Assembly (NCBI RefSeq): GCF_030376615.1
Contig: NZ_JARRAB010000005.1
Span: forward strand, 124,001-188,000
DNA length: 64,000 nucleotides
Reading direction: 5' to 3'
Source of the DNA: Pseudomonas sp. sp1636
GTDB taxonomy: Bacteria; Pseudomonadota; Gammaproteobacteria; Pseudomonadales; Pseudomonadaceae
Shown: positions 56,847-64,000 of the stretch, in pieces
How positions within the stretch are numbered: position 1 is the first letter of the stretch
How the letters are laid out: each line of letters begins with the position of its first letter
Notes under the pieces: model-generated
Databases searched by the model: none
Seen by the model: only the letters and a program-made list of their open reading frames with translations
What the model was told of the DNA's origin: nothing
Program-made: the position numbers and the translations under genes

Positions 56847-57971
56847 CTAAGCCATCTGCGCCAGGGTTTTGCGAAAGCGCAGCAGGGCGGCGGCGAAAAA
56901 CAGCGTGCCGATGGCGCTGATGGCGAGCAGCTGCGGCCAGACGATGGAGAGCCCGGCGCCGCGGTAGAGAATCGCCTGGGCCAGGCTGACAAAGTGCGTC
57001 GTGGGGGCGGCCAGCATGATCTGCTGCACCAGTTCGGGCATGCTTTCGCGCGGCGTGGTGCCGCCGGAGAGAATCTGCAGCGGGATCAGCACCAGGATGA
57101 TCAGCAACCCCAGTTGCGGCATCGAGCGCGCCACCGTGCCGAAGAAGATGCCCATCGAGGTGGTGGCGAACAGGTGCAGCGCCGCGCCGAACAGGAACAG
57201 GCCAAGCGATCCGCCGATGGGCACCTGCAACCAACGCTGCACCACCAGGGTCAGCGACAGCAGGGTCGCGACCAGCACCACCAGGCCCATCGACCAGACC
57301 TTGGCCAGCATGATCTCCAGCGGCGTGACCGGCATCACCAGCAGGTGTTCGACGGTGCCGTGCTCGCGTTCGCGAATCAGCGCGGCGCCGGTGAGAATGA
57401 TCGATAGCATGGTGATCTGGTTGATCACCTCCATCACCGAGCCGAACCAGGCGCGCAGCAGGTTCGGATTGAACTTCACCCGCACCGCCAACTCGGCGCT
57501 CTGTGCCGGACGGGCACGGTAGCGGCGGACAAACTCGGCGATCTCGCCGGCGCCGATGCTCTGGATATAGCCGGCGCCAGTGAAGGCCTGACTGACCTGG
57601 GTGGCATCGACGTTGAGCTGGATCACGGGCGAGCGCCCGGCCAGTACATCGCGCTGGAAGTTCGCCGGGATGTTCAGGCTGAAGGTGTACAACCCGGCAT
57701 CCATGCCGCGATCCAGCTGGCTTAGGTCGATGCGTGCCGGGGGGCTGAAGTAGGGCGGCTGGAAGGCGTTGATCAGGCGTTCGGAGAGCGGCGACTGATC
57801 TTCATCGACCACGCCGATGGAGGCGTGTGCGAGGCTCTCCGGCATGCTGGTGGCGGCGGAGTAAACGCCGATGCTGAAGGCCCAGACGATCAGCAGCACC
57901 AGTGCGATGTCGCGCTGCAGGCTGCGAAATTCCTTGCAGCCGAGGTGGGCGATATTGGCCAGCTTGCGCAT
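56847..57971 (-). CDS. yhhJ: ABC-2 type permease YhhJ
   Basis: This 374-residue inner-membrane permease has the ABC-2 layout: one N-terminal helix (DIALVLLIVWAFSIGVYSA), a long periplasmic loop, and five C-terminal helices with REREHGTVEHLLVMPVTPLE. Length and context match E. coli YhhJ (about 375). Its ATG shares one base with the rbbA stop. It probably pairs with the permease half of RbbA. The frame open to 58733 lies over rbbA and is not coding. Confidence 0.9.
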   Translation of the reverse strand: MRKLANIAHLGCKEFRSLQRDIALVLLIVWAFSIGVYSAATSMPESLAHASIGVVDEDQSPLSERLINAFQPPYFSPPARIDLSQLDRGMDAGLYTFSLNIPANFQRDVLAGRSPVIQLNVDATQVSQAFTGAGYIQSIGAGEIAEFVRRYRARPAQSAELAVRVKFNPNLLRAWFGSVMEVINQITMLSIILTGAALIREREHGTVEHLLVMPVTPLEIMLAKVWSMGLVVLVATLLSLTLVVQRWLQVPIGGSLGLFLFGAALHLFATTSMGIFFGTVARSMPQLGLLIILVLIPLQILSGGTTPRESMPELVQQIMLAAPTTHFVSLAQAILYRGAGLSIVWPQLLAISAIGTLFFAAALLRFRKTLAQMA

Positions 57972-60712
57972 CAGAGCTCCTGCTTCTTGAGGCAGCCGAC
58001 GCAGAGCAGGGTCAGCAGCGGAATGCTCAGCAGCAGCGCGCCGAACGGGGCGTACAGATCGCTGAAGTCGAGGGCCTTGGAAAAGGTGCCGCGACTGATC
58101 AGCAGAAAATGCGAGGTCGGGTAGAGGGTTCCGATCAGTGCGCCTACCCCCTCCAGCGAGGACACCGGGTAGATCAGCCCGGAAAACTGGATGGCCGGCA
58201 GCAGGGTGGCGATGGCGGTGCCGAAGACCGCGGCGATCTGGCTGCGGGTGAAGGTCGAGATCAGCAGGCCCAGGCCGGTGGCGCAGGTGATGTAGAGCAG
58301 GCCGCCGAGCAGCAAGGTCGGCAGGCTGCCCTTGAGCGGCACATCGAACAGGGTCACGGCCAGGAGCAGCAAGAGGATGAAGCTGAGCATGCCCAGGGCG
58401 ATATAGGGCAACTGTTTGCCGAGCAGGAATTCCAGGCGCGTCACCGGGGTGACGTAGAGGTTGATGATCGAGCCCAGCTCTTTTTCCCGCACCACCCCCA
58501 AGGCGGTGAGCATGGCCGGAATCAGCATCAGCAGCAGCGGGATGACCGCCGGCACCATGGCCTTGAGGCTTTCCACGTCCGGGTTGTAGCGGTAGCGCAC
58601 TTCCAGGCCGGCGGGGCTGGCGGGTTGCGCCTGGCTCGAGCGGCGCGCCAGATTGGCCAGGTAGTCGCTGTGCATGCCTTGCACATAAGCCTTGATGGTT
58701 TCCGCGCGGGTCGGCATGGCGCCGTCGATCCACATGCCGATGTGGGGGCTGCTGCCGCGCTTGAGGTCACGGCCGAAATTCGCCGGGATTTCCACCGCCA
58801 GACTGATTTCGCCGCTGCGCATGCGCCGTTCCAGGTCGTCGTAGTCCTGCAGCGCGGGGCGCTCGATAAAGTAGCGCGAGCCAGACAGGTTGAGGTGGTA
58901 GTCCATGCTGGTGGTGGTCTGGTCGCGATCGAGCACGGCGAAGCTCAGGTCTTGCACATCCAGGCTGATGCCGTAGCCGATGATGAACAGCAGCAGCACC
59001 GTGCCGAGCAGGGCCATGCTGCCGCGAATCGGGTCGCGGCGCAGCTCCAGGGTTTCCCGGCGGCTGTAGCTGAGCAGGCGGCGCAGGCTGAAGCGCTGGC
59101 GCGGGCTTGACGGTGCCGGGTCAGGCTTGGCCGCGGGGCTGGCGGCGACTGGCGCGCCGGCGTTGGCTGCTTCTTCCAGGTAGGCGATAAAGGTCGCTTC
59201 CAGGGTCGCCAGGCCGCGCTGCTGCATCAGTCCTTGCGGAGTGTCGCTGGCCAGTACCTTGCCGGCATGCATCAGCGAGATGCGGTCGCAACGCTGCGCC
59301 TCGTTCATGAAGTGGGTGGAGATGAAGATGGTCACCCCGTCGTTGCGCGACAGGTCGATCATCAACTGCCAGAAGCCATCGCGGGCCACCGGGTCGACGC
59401 CGGAAGTGGGTTCGTCGAGGATCAGGATTTCCGGTTTGTGGATCACCGCCACCGCCAGTGACAAGCGTTGGCGCACGCCCAGCGGCAGGCGCTCGGGCAG
59501 GCTGTCGAGCACGCTGCGCAGGTCGAAACGCTCGGCCATCGCGGTGACCCGCCGGGCAATTTCGGCGCGCGGCACATGGAACAGCTGGGCGTGCAGCACC
59601 AGGTTCTGGTGCACCGTCAGTTCGGCATATAGGGAGAAGGCCTGGGACATGTAGCCGACCCGGCGGCGGGTGGCCATGTCCTTGGGGTTCACCGTCTGGC
59701 CGAACAGCAGGGCTTGGCCCTCGCTGGCCTCGAGCAGGCCGGTGAGGGCTTTCATGGTGGTGGATTTGCCGCAGCCGTTGGAGCCGAGAAAGCCAAAGAT
59801 TTCCCCGCGTTCGATGCGAAAGTTGACGTGGTCGACGGCGACGAAATCGCCGAAGCGGCAGGTCAGTTCGCGTGCTTCGATGGCGCTGCTCGGTTCGTTA
59901 GCGCCTGTAGCCGTCGGCGGCCGCGGTGGAATCACCAGGGCCCGGTGGCCTTGGCGCTTTGCCTCCGGGAGCAGGGCGATAAAGGTGTCTTCCAGGGTGG
60001 CGCAGCCATGGGCGTCGCGCAGCCCTTGCGGGGTGCCGGTGGCCAGTATCTGGCCGGCATCCATGGCCACCAGCCAGTCAAAGCGCTGGGCTTCTTCCAT
60101 ATAGGCGGTGGCGACCAGCACGCTCATCTGCGGGCGCTGGCTGCGGATCCGGGCAATCAACTCCCAGAACTGGTTGCGCGAGAGCGGGTCGACGCCGGTG
60201 GTGGGCTCGTCGAGGATCAGCAGATCCGGGTCGTGGATCAAGGCGCAGCACAAGCCGAGCTTCTGTTTCATGCCGCCGGAGAGCTTGCCCGCCGGCCGCT
60301 CGCGAAAGGCTGTCAGGCCGGTGCTGGCGAGCAGCTCGTCGATGCGCCGGGTGCGCTCGGCCTGACCCTGGCCGAACAGGCGGCCGAAGAAGTCCAGGTT
60401 CTCCAGCACCGACAGCGTCGGGTAGAGGTTTTTGCCCAGGCCCTGGGGCATATAGGCAATATGCGGGCAGACCTGGCGGCGATGGCGACGCTCGCGCATA
60501 TCGCCGCCGAGCACCTCGATCTGCCCGCTCTGGATCTTGCGGGCTCCGGCAATCAGCGCCAGCAGGCTGGACTTGCCGACGCCGTCCGGGCCGATCAGGC
60601 CGACCATGCGTTGTGCCGGTATTTCCAGGCTGAGCGCATCCAGCGCGCAGGTCTTGCCGTAGCGCAGGCTGACCTCACGCAGCCGCGCGACTGTTGCTGG
60701 CGCCTCGCTCAT
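57971..60712 (-). CDS. rbbA: RbbA-type ABC ATPase/permease fusion
   Basis: This 913-residue protein fuses two ABC domains to an ABC-2 permease. ABC1 spans about residues 1-240, with an unusual Walker [22 protein letters not shown] and [19 protein letters not shown]2 spans about 275-510, with [14 protein letters not shown] and [15 protein letters not shown]; its signature is degenerate ([12 protein letters not shown] in place of LSGGQ). The C-terminal 370 residues have six helices and [21 protein letters not shown]. coli RbbA is reported as ribosome-associated, but the domain set fits an exporter with YhiI and YhhJ. The substrate is unknown. Confidence 0.92.
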   Translation of the reverse strand: MSEAPATVARLREVSLRYGKTCALDALSLEIPAQRMVGLIGPDGVGKSSLLALIAGARKIQSGQIEVLGGDMRERRHRRQVCPHIAYMPQGLGKNLYPTLSVLENLDFFGRLFGQGQAERTRRIDELLASTGLTAFRERPAGKLSGGMKQKLGLCCALIHDPDLLILDEPTTGVDPLSRNQFWELIARIRSQRPQMSVLVATAYMEEAQRFDWLVAMDAGQILATGTPQGLRDAHGCATLEDTFIALLPEAKRQGHRALVIPPRPPTATGANEPSSAIEARELTCRFGDFVAVDHVNFRIERGEIFGFLGSNGCGKSTTMKALTGLLEASEGQALLFGQTVNPKDMATRRRVGYMSQAFSLYAELTVHQNLVLHAQLFHVPRAEIARRVTAMAERFDLRSVLDSLPERLPLGVRQRLSLAVAVIHKPEILILDEPTSGVDPVARDGFWQLMIDLSRNDGVTIFISTHFMNEAQRCDRISLMHAGKVLASDTPQGLMQQRGLATLEATFIAYLEEAANAGAPVAASPAAKPDPAPSSPRQRFSLRRLLSYSRRETLELRRDPIRGSMALLGTVLLLFIIGYGISLDVQDLSFAVLDRDQTTTSMDYHLNLSGSRYFIERPALQDYDDLERRMRSGEISLAVEIPANFGRDLKRGSSPHIGMWIDGAMPTRAETIKAYVQGMHSDYLANLARRSSQAQPASPAGLEVRYRYNPDVESLKAMVPAVIPLLLMLIPAMLTALGVVREKELGSIINLYVTPVTRLEFLLGKQLPYIALGMLSFILLLLLAVTLFDVPLKGSLPTLLLGGLLYITCATGLGLLISTFTRSQIAAVFGTAIATLLPAIQFSGLIYPVSSLEGVGALIGTLYPTSHFLLISRGTFSKALDFSDLYAPFGALLLSIPLLTLLCVGCLKKQEL

Positions 60713-61785
60713 TGGGGAACCTTGATGACCAGGTGCTCAGGCCATTCGACCTGCGGGTCGAGACGTAGGTAGGCCATGCCGGGTACGCCAGTCTTGACCT
60801 GGTGCAGATGACGTTGCAGCAGTTCGGGGGCGATGCGCGCCTTGACCCGGAACACCAGCTTTTCGCGCTCGTTGGCGGTTTCCACGGTTTTCGGGGTGAA
60901 CTGGGCGACGCTGGCCACATAACTGACCTTGGCCGGGATCACGTACTGGGGAATCGCATCTATGACCAGGCGCACTTCGGCCCCCAGAGCGACCCGGCCA
61001 GCCTGGCGTTCGGGGAGAAAGAAGGTCATGTAGACATCGCTCAGATCCACCAGATTGAGCACCTTGCCGCCCGCGCCTATGACTTCGCCAGGCTCGCTCA
61101 CGCGGTATTGCACGCGGCCGCCGCGCGGGGCCTTGAGCTGACTGTCGGCAATCTCGACCTGCAGGCGTGTGACGCTGGCCTGGGCCGCTTCCACCGCCGA
61201 CTGCGCTTCGACGACCTGGGATTGTGCGGCCGTGATTCCCGCAGCGGCCGAGATGACCTGGGAGCGCGCCGCGGCCAAGGCCGCCTGGGTGCTTTGTAGG
61301 CGTGCCAGGTCATCATCCAGTTGTTGCTGGGGCATGGCGTTGCGTTTAACCAGGATGGCGCTGCGGGCATGCCGTTTTTGCGCGGCGGAAACTTCCGCCT
61401 GGCGCTGAAGCACTATGGCTTCGGCGGTGATTTTTTCGCTTTCGCGCAGGCTGACCTGGGCGCGGGCGGTCAACTGGCTGTTCTGCATCTGGCGCATTTG
61501 GGCCTGGGCCTGGGCCAGTTGCGCTTGCAGCACCTGGGTGTCCATGAGCGCGACTATCTGTCCGGGCTGGACGAACTCGCCTTCGTCGACCTCGATGCTG
61601 GCGATGCGTCCGGCCAGCTTGGTTGCCACGTCCACCTCGGTGGCTTCGATGCGGCCGTTGCCGCTGGCGAAAGCTTGGCCCAGGCCAGTGGGGCGCAGCT
61701 CATACCAGAGCAAACCGGTGATTGCCGCGATGATCAGGGCGAGGGTGAGGCGGAGAATCCAATTCTTGCTGCTGGGCATATTCAT
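60709..61785 (-). CDS. yhiI: HlyD-family membrane fusion protein YhiI
   Basis: This 358-residue periplasmic adaptor has one N-terminal membrane helix ([21 protein letters not shown]), a biotinyl-lipoyl-like domain ([21 protein letters not shown]), a long coiled-coil hairpin (about 80-205, [19 protein letters not shown]) and a beta-barrel part ([20 protein letters not shown]). It overlaps rbbA by four bases, giving the order yhiI-rbbA-yhhJ seen in E. coli. An outer-membrane TolC partner must lie elsewhere. A start two codons later (MPSSKNW) is possible. The 217 bases upstream show nothing clear. Confidence 0.9.
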   Translation of the reverse strand: MNMPSSKNWILRLTLALIIAAITGLLWYELRPTGLGQAFASGNGRIEATEVDVATKLAGRIASIEVDEGEFVQPGQIVALMDTQVLQAQLAQAQAQMRQMQNSQLTARAQVSLRESEKITAEAIVLQRQAEVSAAQKRHARSAILVKRNAMPQQQLDDDLARLQSTQAALAAARSQVISAAAGITAAQSQVVEAQSAVEAAQASVTRLQVEIADSQLKAPRGGRVQYRVSEPGEVIGAGGKVLNLVDLSDVYMTFFLPERQAGRVALGAEVRLVIDAIPQYVIPAKVSYVASVAQFTPKTVETANEREKLVFRVKARIAPELLQRHLHQVKTGVPGMAYLRLDPQVEWPEHLVIKVPQ

Positions 61786-62002
61786 CCATGGTGTCTCAAG
61801 GGCAGGAGGGGCATGGCCTGCGCTGCATGCCGCAGGGGCGAGCAGTGGCCGCTTGTGAGCATCGGCCGACTCCAGGCCTGCCGTGCCGCCGGGATGCCAG
61901 GACTCTATCGCGCCGGTCGTATGGATTGTGCTGCAGCGGCTTCGCTCAACCCTTGATGCAGGTCAACCGCAGGCTGCCCCGTGCGCGCTCGCCAGCGCCT
62001 GC

Positions 62003-62452
62003 TCAGCGCATCGCGAGGATGGCCGCCCATTGCTCGGCACTGACCGGCATCACCGACAGGCGACTGCCTTTGTGCACCAGGGGCAGCTCCAGCAAGGCGC
62101 CGTGCGCCTTCAGTGCGGCCAGCGGAATGACCCGGCTGAAGGCTTCGACAAACGCCACGTCGACCGCGCTCCAGGGGTTTTTCTCGTGGCTGGCCTTGGC
62201 GTCGAAGTAAGGGCTGTGCGGATCCAGCGCCGTCGGGTCGGCATAGGCGGGGCTGCTGATGCAGGCGATGCCGGCGATGCCCGGCTCGGGGCAGCTGGAA
62301 TGGTAAAAGAACAAGTGCTCGCCGCTCTGCATGCGGCGCAAGAAATTGCGCGCCTGATAATTGCGCACCCCATCCCAGCGGGCGTGGCCGAGGCGCTGCA
62401 GGTCGTGGATCGACAGTTCGTCGGGTTCCGACTTCATCAGCCAGTAAGGCAT
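62003..62452 (-). CDS. EVE domain-containing protein
   Basis: This 149-residue protein consists of one EVE domain, a PUA-like fold thought to bind modified nucleobases in RNA or DNA. Typical stretches are MPYWLMKSEPDELSIHDL, WDGVRNYQARNFLRRMQSGE and HSPYFDAKASHEKNPWSAVD. GGAG lies eight bases before the ATG at 62452, which is preferred over 62467. The ligand is unknown. Confidence 0.92.
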   Translation of the reverse strand: MPYWLMKSEPDELSIHDLQRLGHARWDGVRNYQARNFLRRMQSGEHLFFYHSSCPEPGIAGIACISSPAYADPTALDPHSPYFDAKASHEKNPWSAVDVAFVEAFSRVIPLAALKAHGALLELPLVHKGSRLSVMPVSAEQWAAILAMR

Positions 62453-62650
62453 GAACTTTGCTCCCAAAAGGCGGTTCTTGCTGCGGGCCGATGGCCGTAC
62501 GCGCAGCTGGCGACCGTTTGGCGCCAGAAATTGCTTGGTTGCGACGACTGGCAGACAATGCCGGCCTTTGCATCAGACGGTTTGTACGGCCGATAAAAAT
62601 AAAACCGCCGGATCACCGTGCGCAGCATGCCTCGAAGGGGGAGGCATCCT

Positions 62651-62782
62651 ATGAAACGTAAGCCAGATCTATTGTGGGTATTAGTCGTTCTGTTCAGCCT
62701 GGGCGTGGTTACCACGGGTTACACCCAGAGCCTATGGGAACGCCAGGGTGATAGGCCGGTTAACGTCTCCGCGCAACCCTGA
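62651..62782 (+). CDS. Small membrane protein, 43 aa
   Basis: A short frame with a strong ribosome binding site (GGGGGAGGCATCCT before the ATG) encodes 43 residues. A basic start (MKRKPD) leads into one membrane helix (LLWVLVVLFSLGVVTTGY), then a polar tail (TQSLWERQGDRPVNVSAQP). I recall very similar small proteins beside fau in other Pseudomonas, which supports expression. Function is unknown. It is convergent with fau and divergent from the EVE gene. Confidence 0.75.
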   Translation: MKRKPDLLWVLVVLFSLGVVTTGYTQSLWERQGDRPVNVSAQP

Positions 62783-62836
62783 GCCGCCCGCCGAGTTCGC
62801 CATGCGCCGCAGGGATCGCGGTGCCGCCAGCACCTT

Positions 62837-63433
62837 TCAGTACCACGCCCTGTCCGTCACCGTCGCCTTGAGCGGCACATCCCAGCTGGCCAATACCAGC
62901 CGATCTACCTGCTGGCATTCATGCGCCAGGCCCAATAAAGTCGGGCTGTGCCATTTTTTGCGCACCCCTCGATACGCCAGGCTGCGGTCGTAGAAGCCGC
63001 CGCCCATGCCGATGCGCCCGCCGTGGCGGTCGAAGCCGACCAGCGGCAGCAACACCAGATCCAGTGCCCATACCTTGCGCTGCTGTGCGCGATTGTGGCG
63101 CGGTTCGGGGATGCGGAAGCGATTGGGTTTCATGGCCTCGTGCGGGCGCACGCGCTGAAACACCATCTTGCTGCGCGGCCAGGAGTTGAGTACCGGCAGG
63201 TAGGTGGCTTTGCCGCGGCGTTGCGCGGCGCGTAACAGCGGCCGCGGGTCGATTTCGCCATCGTTGGGCAGGTACAGGGCGATGTGCTTGGCACGCCGAA
63301 ACAACGGATGTTGCGCCAGTTGTCGATACAGTTGCTGGGCGGCGCGGCGTTGCGCTTGAGTGTCGAGGGCGCAGCGCTGTTGCCGTAGCAGGCGGCGTAA
63401 TTGCGGGCGGGTCAGGTCGGCTGAATCGAGCAT
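62837..63433 (-). CDS. fau: 5-formyltetrahydrofolate cyclo-ligase
   Basis: This enzyme of about 198 residues converts 5-formyl-THF to methenyl-THF with ATP. Conserved blocks are QLRRLLRQQRCALD, IALYLPNDGEIDPRPLL, TYLPVL, and the glycine-rich GRIGMGGGFYDRSL near the C-terminus. The ATG at 63433 is used; an in-frame GTG at 63448 is possible, and neither has a clear ribosome binding site. It starts about 50 bases after the 3' end of 6S RNA on the same strand, as in the E. coli ssrS-ygfA pair, and is probably transcribed with it. Confidence 0.92.
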   Translation of the reverse strand: MLDSADLTRPQLRRLLRQQRCALDTQAQRRAAQQLYRQLAQHPLFRRAKHIALYLPNDGEIDPRPLLRAAQRRGKATYLPVLNSWPRSKMVFQRVRPHEAMKPNRFRIPEPRHNRAQQRKVWALDLVLLPLVGFDRHGGRIGMGGGFYDRSLAYRGVRKKWHSPTLLGLAHECQQVDRLVLASWDVPLKATVTDRAWY

Positions 63434-63483
63434 GATCAGGCGTGGCACCCGTTGCCGGCAGCGGGCAGCAGGTATGAAAATAA

Positions 63484-63661
63484 GACTCCCCGACGTGTCG
63501 CTGTCGGCTTAGCCCTTGAACCCGAAAGTTCAAGGTGGAGGTTGCAGGAGGCGTTAAGGCTTTCCGTCAGGCGGACATGCACACCGGCCCCAACATGCAA
63601 CCCCCGGGTTTGTGCGTATCGGCTCAGGGACATCACCAACTGGCGCACACTCCAGGGAGCG
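63484..63661 (-). ncRNA. ssrS: 6S RNA
   Basis: About 178 bases on the minus strand match Pseudomonas 6S RNA as I remember it. The 5' part reads CCAGTTGGTGATGTCCCTGA. The central conserved section has GGGGTTGCATGTTGGGGCC and GTGTGCATGTCCGCC. The 3' arm has CCTTGAACTTTCGGGTTCAA and ends near CGTCGGGGAGTC. The closing stem pairs CTCCCTGG-like 5' bases with the 3' end region. 6S RNA mimics an open promoter and sequesters sigma-70 RNA polymerase in stationary phase. Location between zapA and fau is the conserved one. Exact ends are approximate. Confidence 0.92.
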
Positions 63662-63667
63662 GTGGCC

Positions 63668-63673
63668 AGTATA
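63668..63673 (-). promoter_or_regulatory. -10 box of ssrS
   Basis: TATACT on the minus strand, about seven bases before the inferred 5' end of 6S RNA and inside the zapA-ssrS gap. Confidence 0.65.
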
Positions 63674-63694
63674 CCCGAATCCGCGGCGTCGTAA

Positions 63695-64000
63695 TCAGCG
63701 AGCTTGGCCATCGCCACCATCATCGTTGGCCAGGGCATGGTCGACGCGCTCGAGCAGGTTGCGCACATGGTCGCGGGTCGAGGTCGCTTGCTGATCAAGG
63801 TTTTGCTGTTTGTGCAGCAGGTCGTGGGTGATGTTCAGCGCGGCCATCACCGCGATGCGGTCGGCACCGATGACTTTGCCGCTGCTGCGGATCTCGCGCA
63901 TCTTGCCGTCCAGGTAGCGCGCGGCGCTTTCCAGGTTGGCGCGTTCGTCCGCCGGGCAGGCGATGCAATATTCTTTGTCCAGAATATGGACGGTAACGGT
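63695..64000 (-). CDS. zapA: Cell division protein ZapA (5' end outside window)
   Basis: About 101 C-terminal residues are visible; the frame is open to the window edge. ZapA binds FtsZ and stabilises the Z-ring. The sequence begins TVTVHILDKEYCIACPADE, followed by RANLESAARYLDGKMREIR, DRIAVMAALNITHDLL and a C-terminal coiled coil. The first few residues are missing. It lies just upstream of ssrS, as in other gammaproteobacteria. Confidence 0.93.
   Translation of the reverse strand, partial: TVTVHILDKEYCIACPADERANLESAARYLDGKMREIRSSGKVIGADRIAVMAALNITHDLLHKQQNLDQQATSTRDHVRNLLERVDHALANDDGGDGQAR

Overview
The window is a GC-rich chromosomal segment from a gammaproteobacterium, almost certainly a Pseudomonas of the wider P. 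aeruginosa/P. mendocina kind. The evidence is the gene content and order: amtB, sutA, yigB-xerC-DUF484-dapF-lysA-lppL, cyaY-rnk-cyaA, argH-algZ-algR-hemC-hemD-hemX-hemY-algQ-algP, hemB-ppk-ppx-trxA-rho-ubiD, the rbbA cassette, and ssrS (6S RNA) beside zapA. As I remember it, this matches one long stretch of the P. aeruginosa chromosome. No rRNA, tRNA, CRISPR array, prophage or transposase gene was seen.

Layout. 1-2285: the end of amtB, a second ammonium transporter and the RNA polymerase-binding protein SutA. 2343-6949 (minus): a tight lppL-lysA-dapF-DUF484-xerC-yigB operon for lysine/diaminopimelate synthesis and chromosome dimer resolution. 7251-11970: frataxin, DUF1289, Rnk, class I adenylate cyclase and two small conserved proteins. 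12499-17230: an accessory signalling pair, a PilJ-like/HAMP/PAS/GAF/GGDEF/EAL protein overlapping a methyl-accepting chemotaxis protein. 17449-24587: an accessory region with a five-gene operon (substrate-binding protein, permease, ATPase, 4-TM CopD-like protein, TonB receptor), a divergent Crp/Fnr (DNR-like) regulator, REP repeats and nnrS. This is the best candidate for an under-described system.

24646-34736: argH, the AlgZ/AlgR two-component system, haem genes hemC-D-X-Y, the anti-sigma factor AlgQ and the histone H1-like AlgP. 34733-39231: TIGR02444, an ABC-F ATPase, a small MscS-like channel, TerC and a LysE exporter. 39281-42440 (minus): an envelope lipoprotein operon with LpoB, a second LpoB-like protein, YcfL and a COG3014 lipoprotein. 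Its presumed promoter overlaps a 34-bp perfect palindrome. 42798-45363: YaiI, a thioesterase, ElbB and a DedA protein. 45577-55056: hemB, ppk and ppx (convergent, overlapping), trxA, rho, ubiD and an Fe-S oxidoreductase. 55130-61785: a quinone oxidoreductase, a FliL-like protein and the yhiI-rbbA-yhhJ export cassette. 62003 to the end: an EVE-domain protein, a 43-aa membrane protein, 5-formyl-THF cyclo-ligase, 6S RNA and the start-truncated zapA.

Two copies of a roughly 140-bp MITE-like element with matching terminal inverted repeats (28119-28258 and 56680-56818) each begin at the base directly after a stop codon. Function calls rest on motif recognition and remembered family sequences. No database search was possible.
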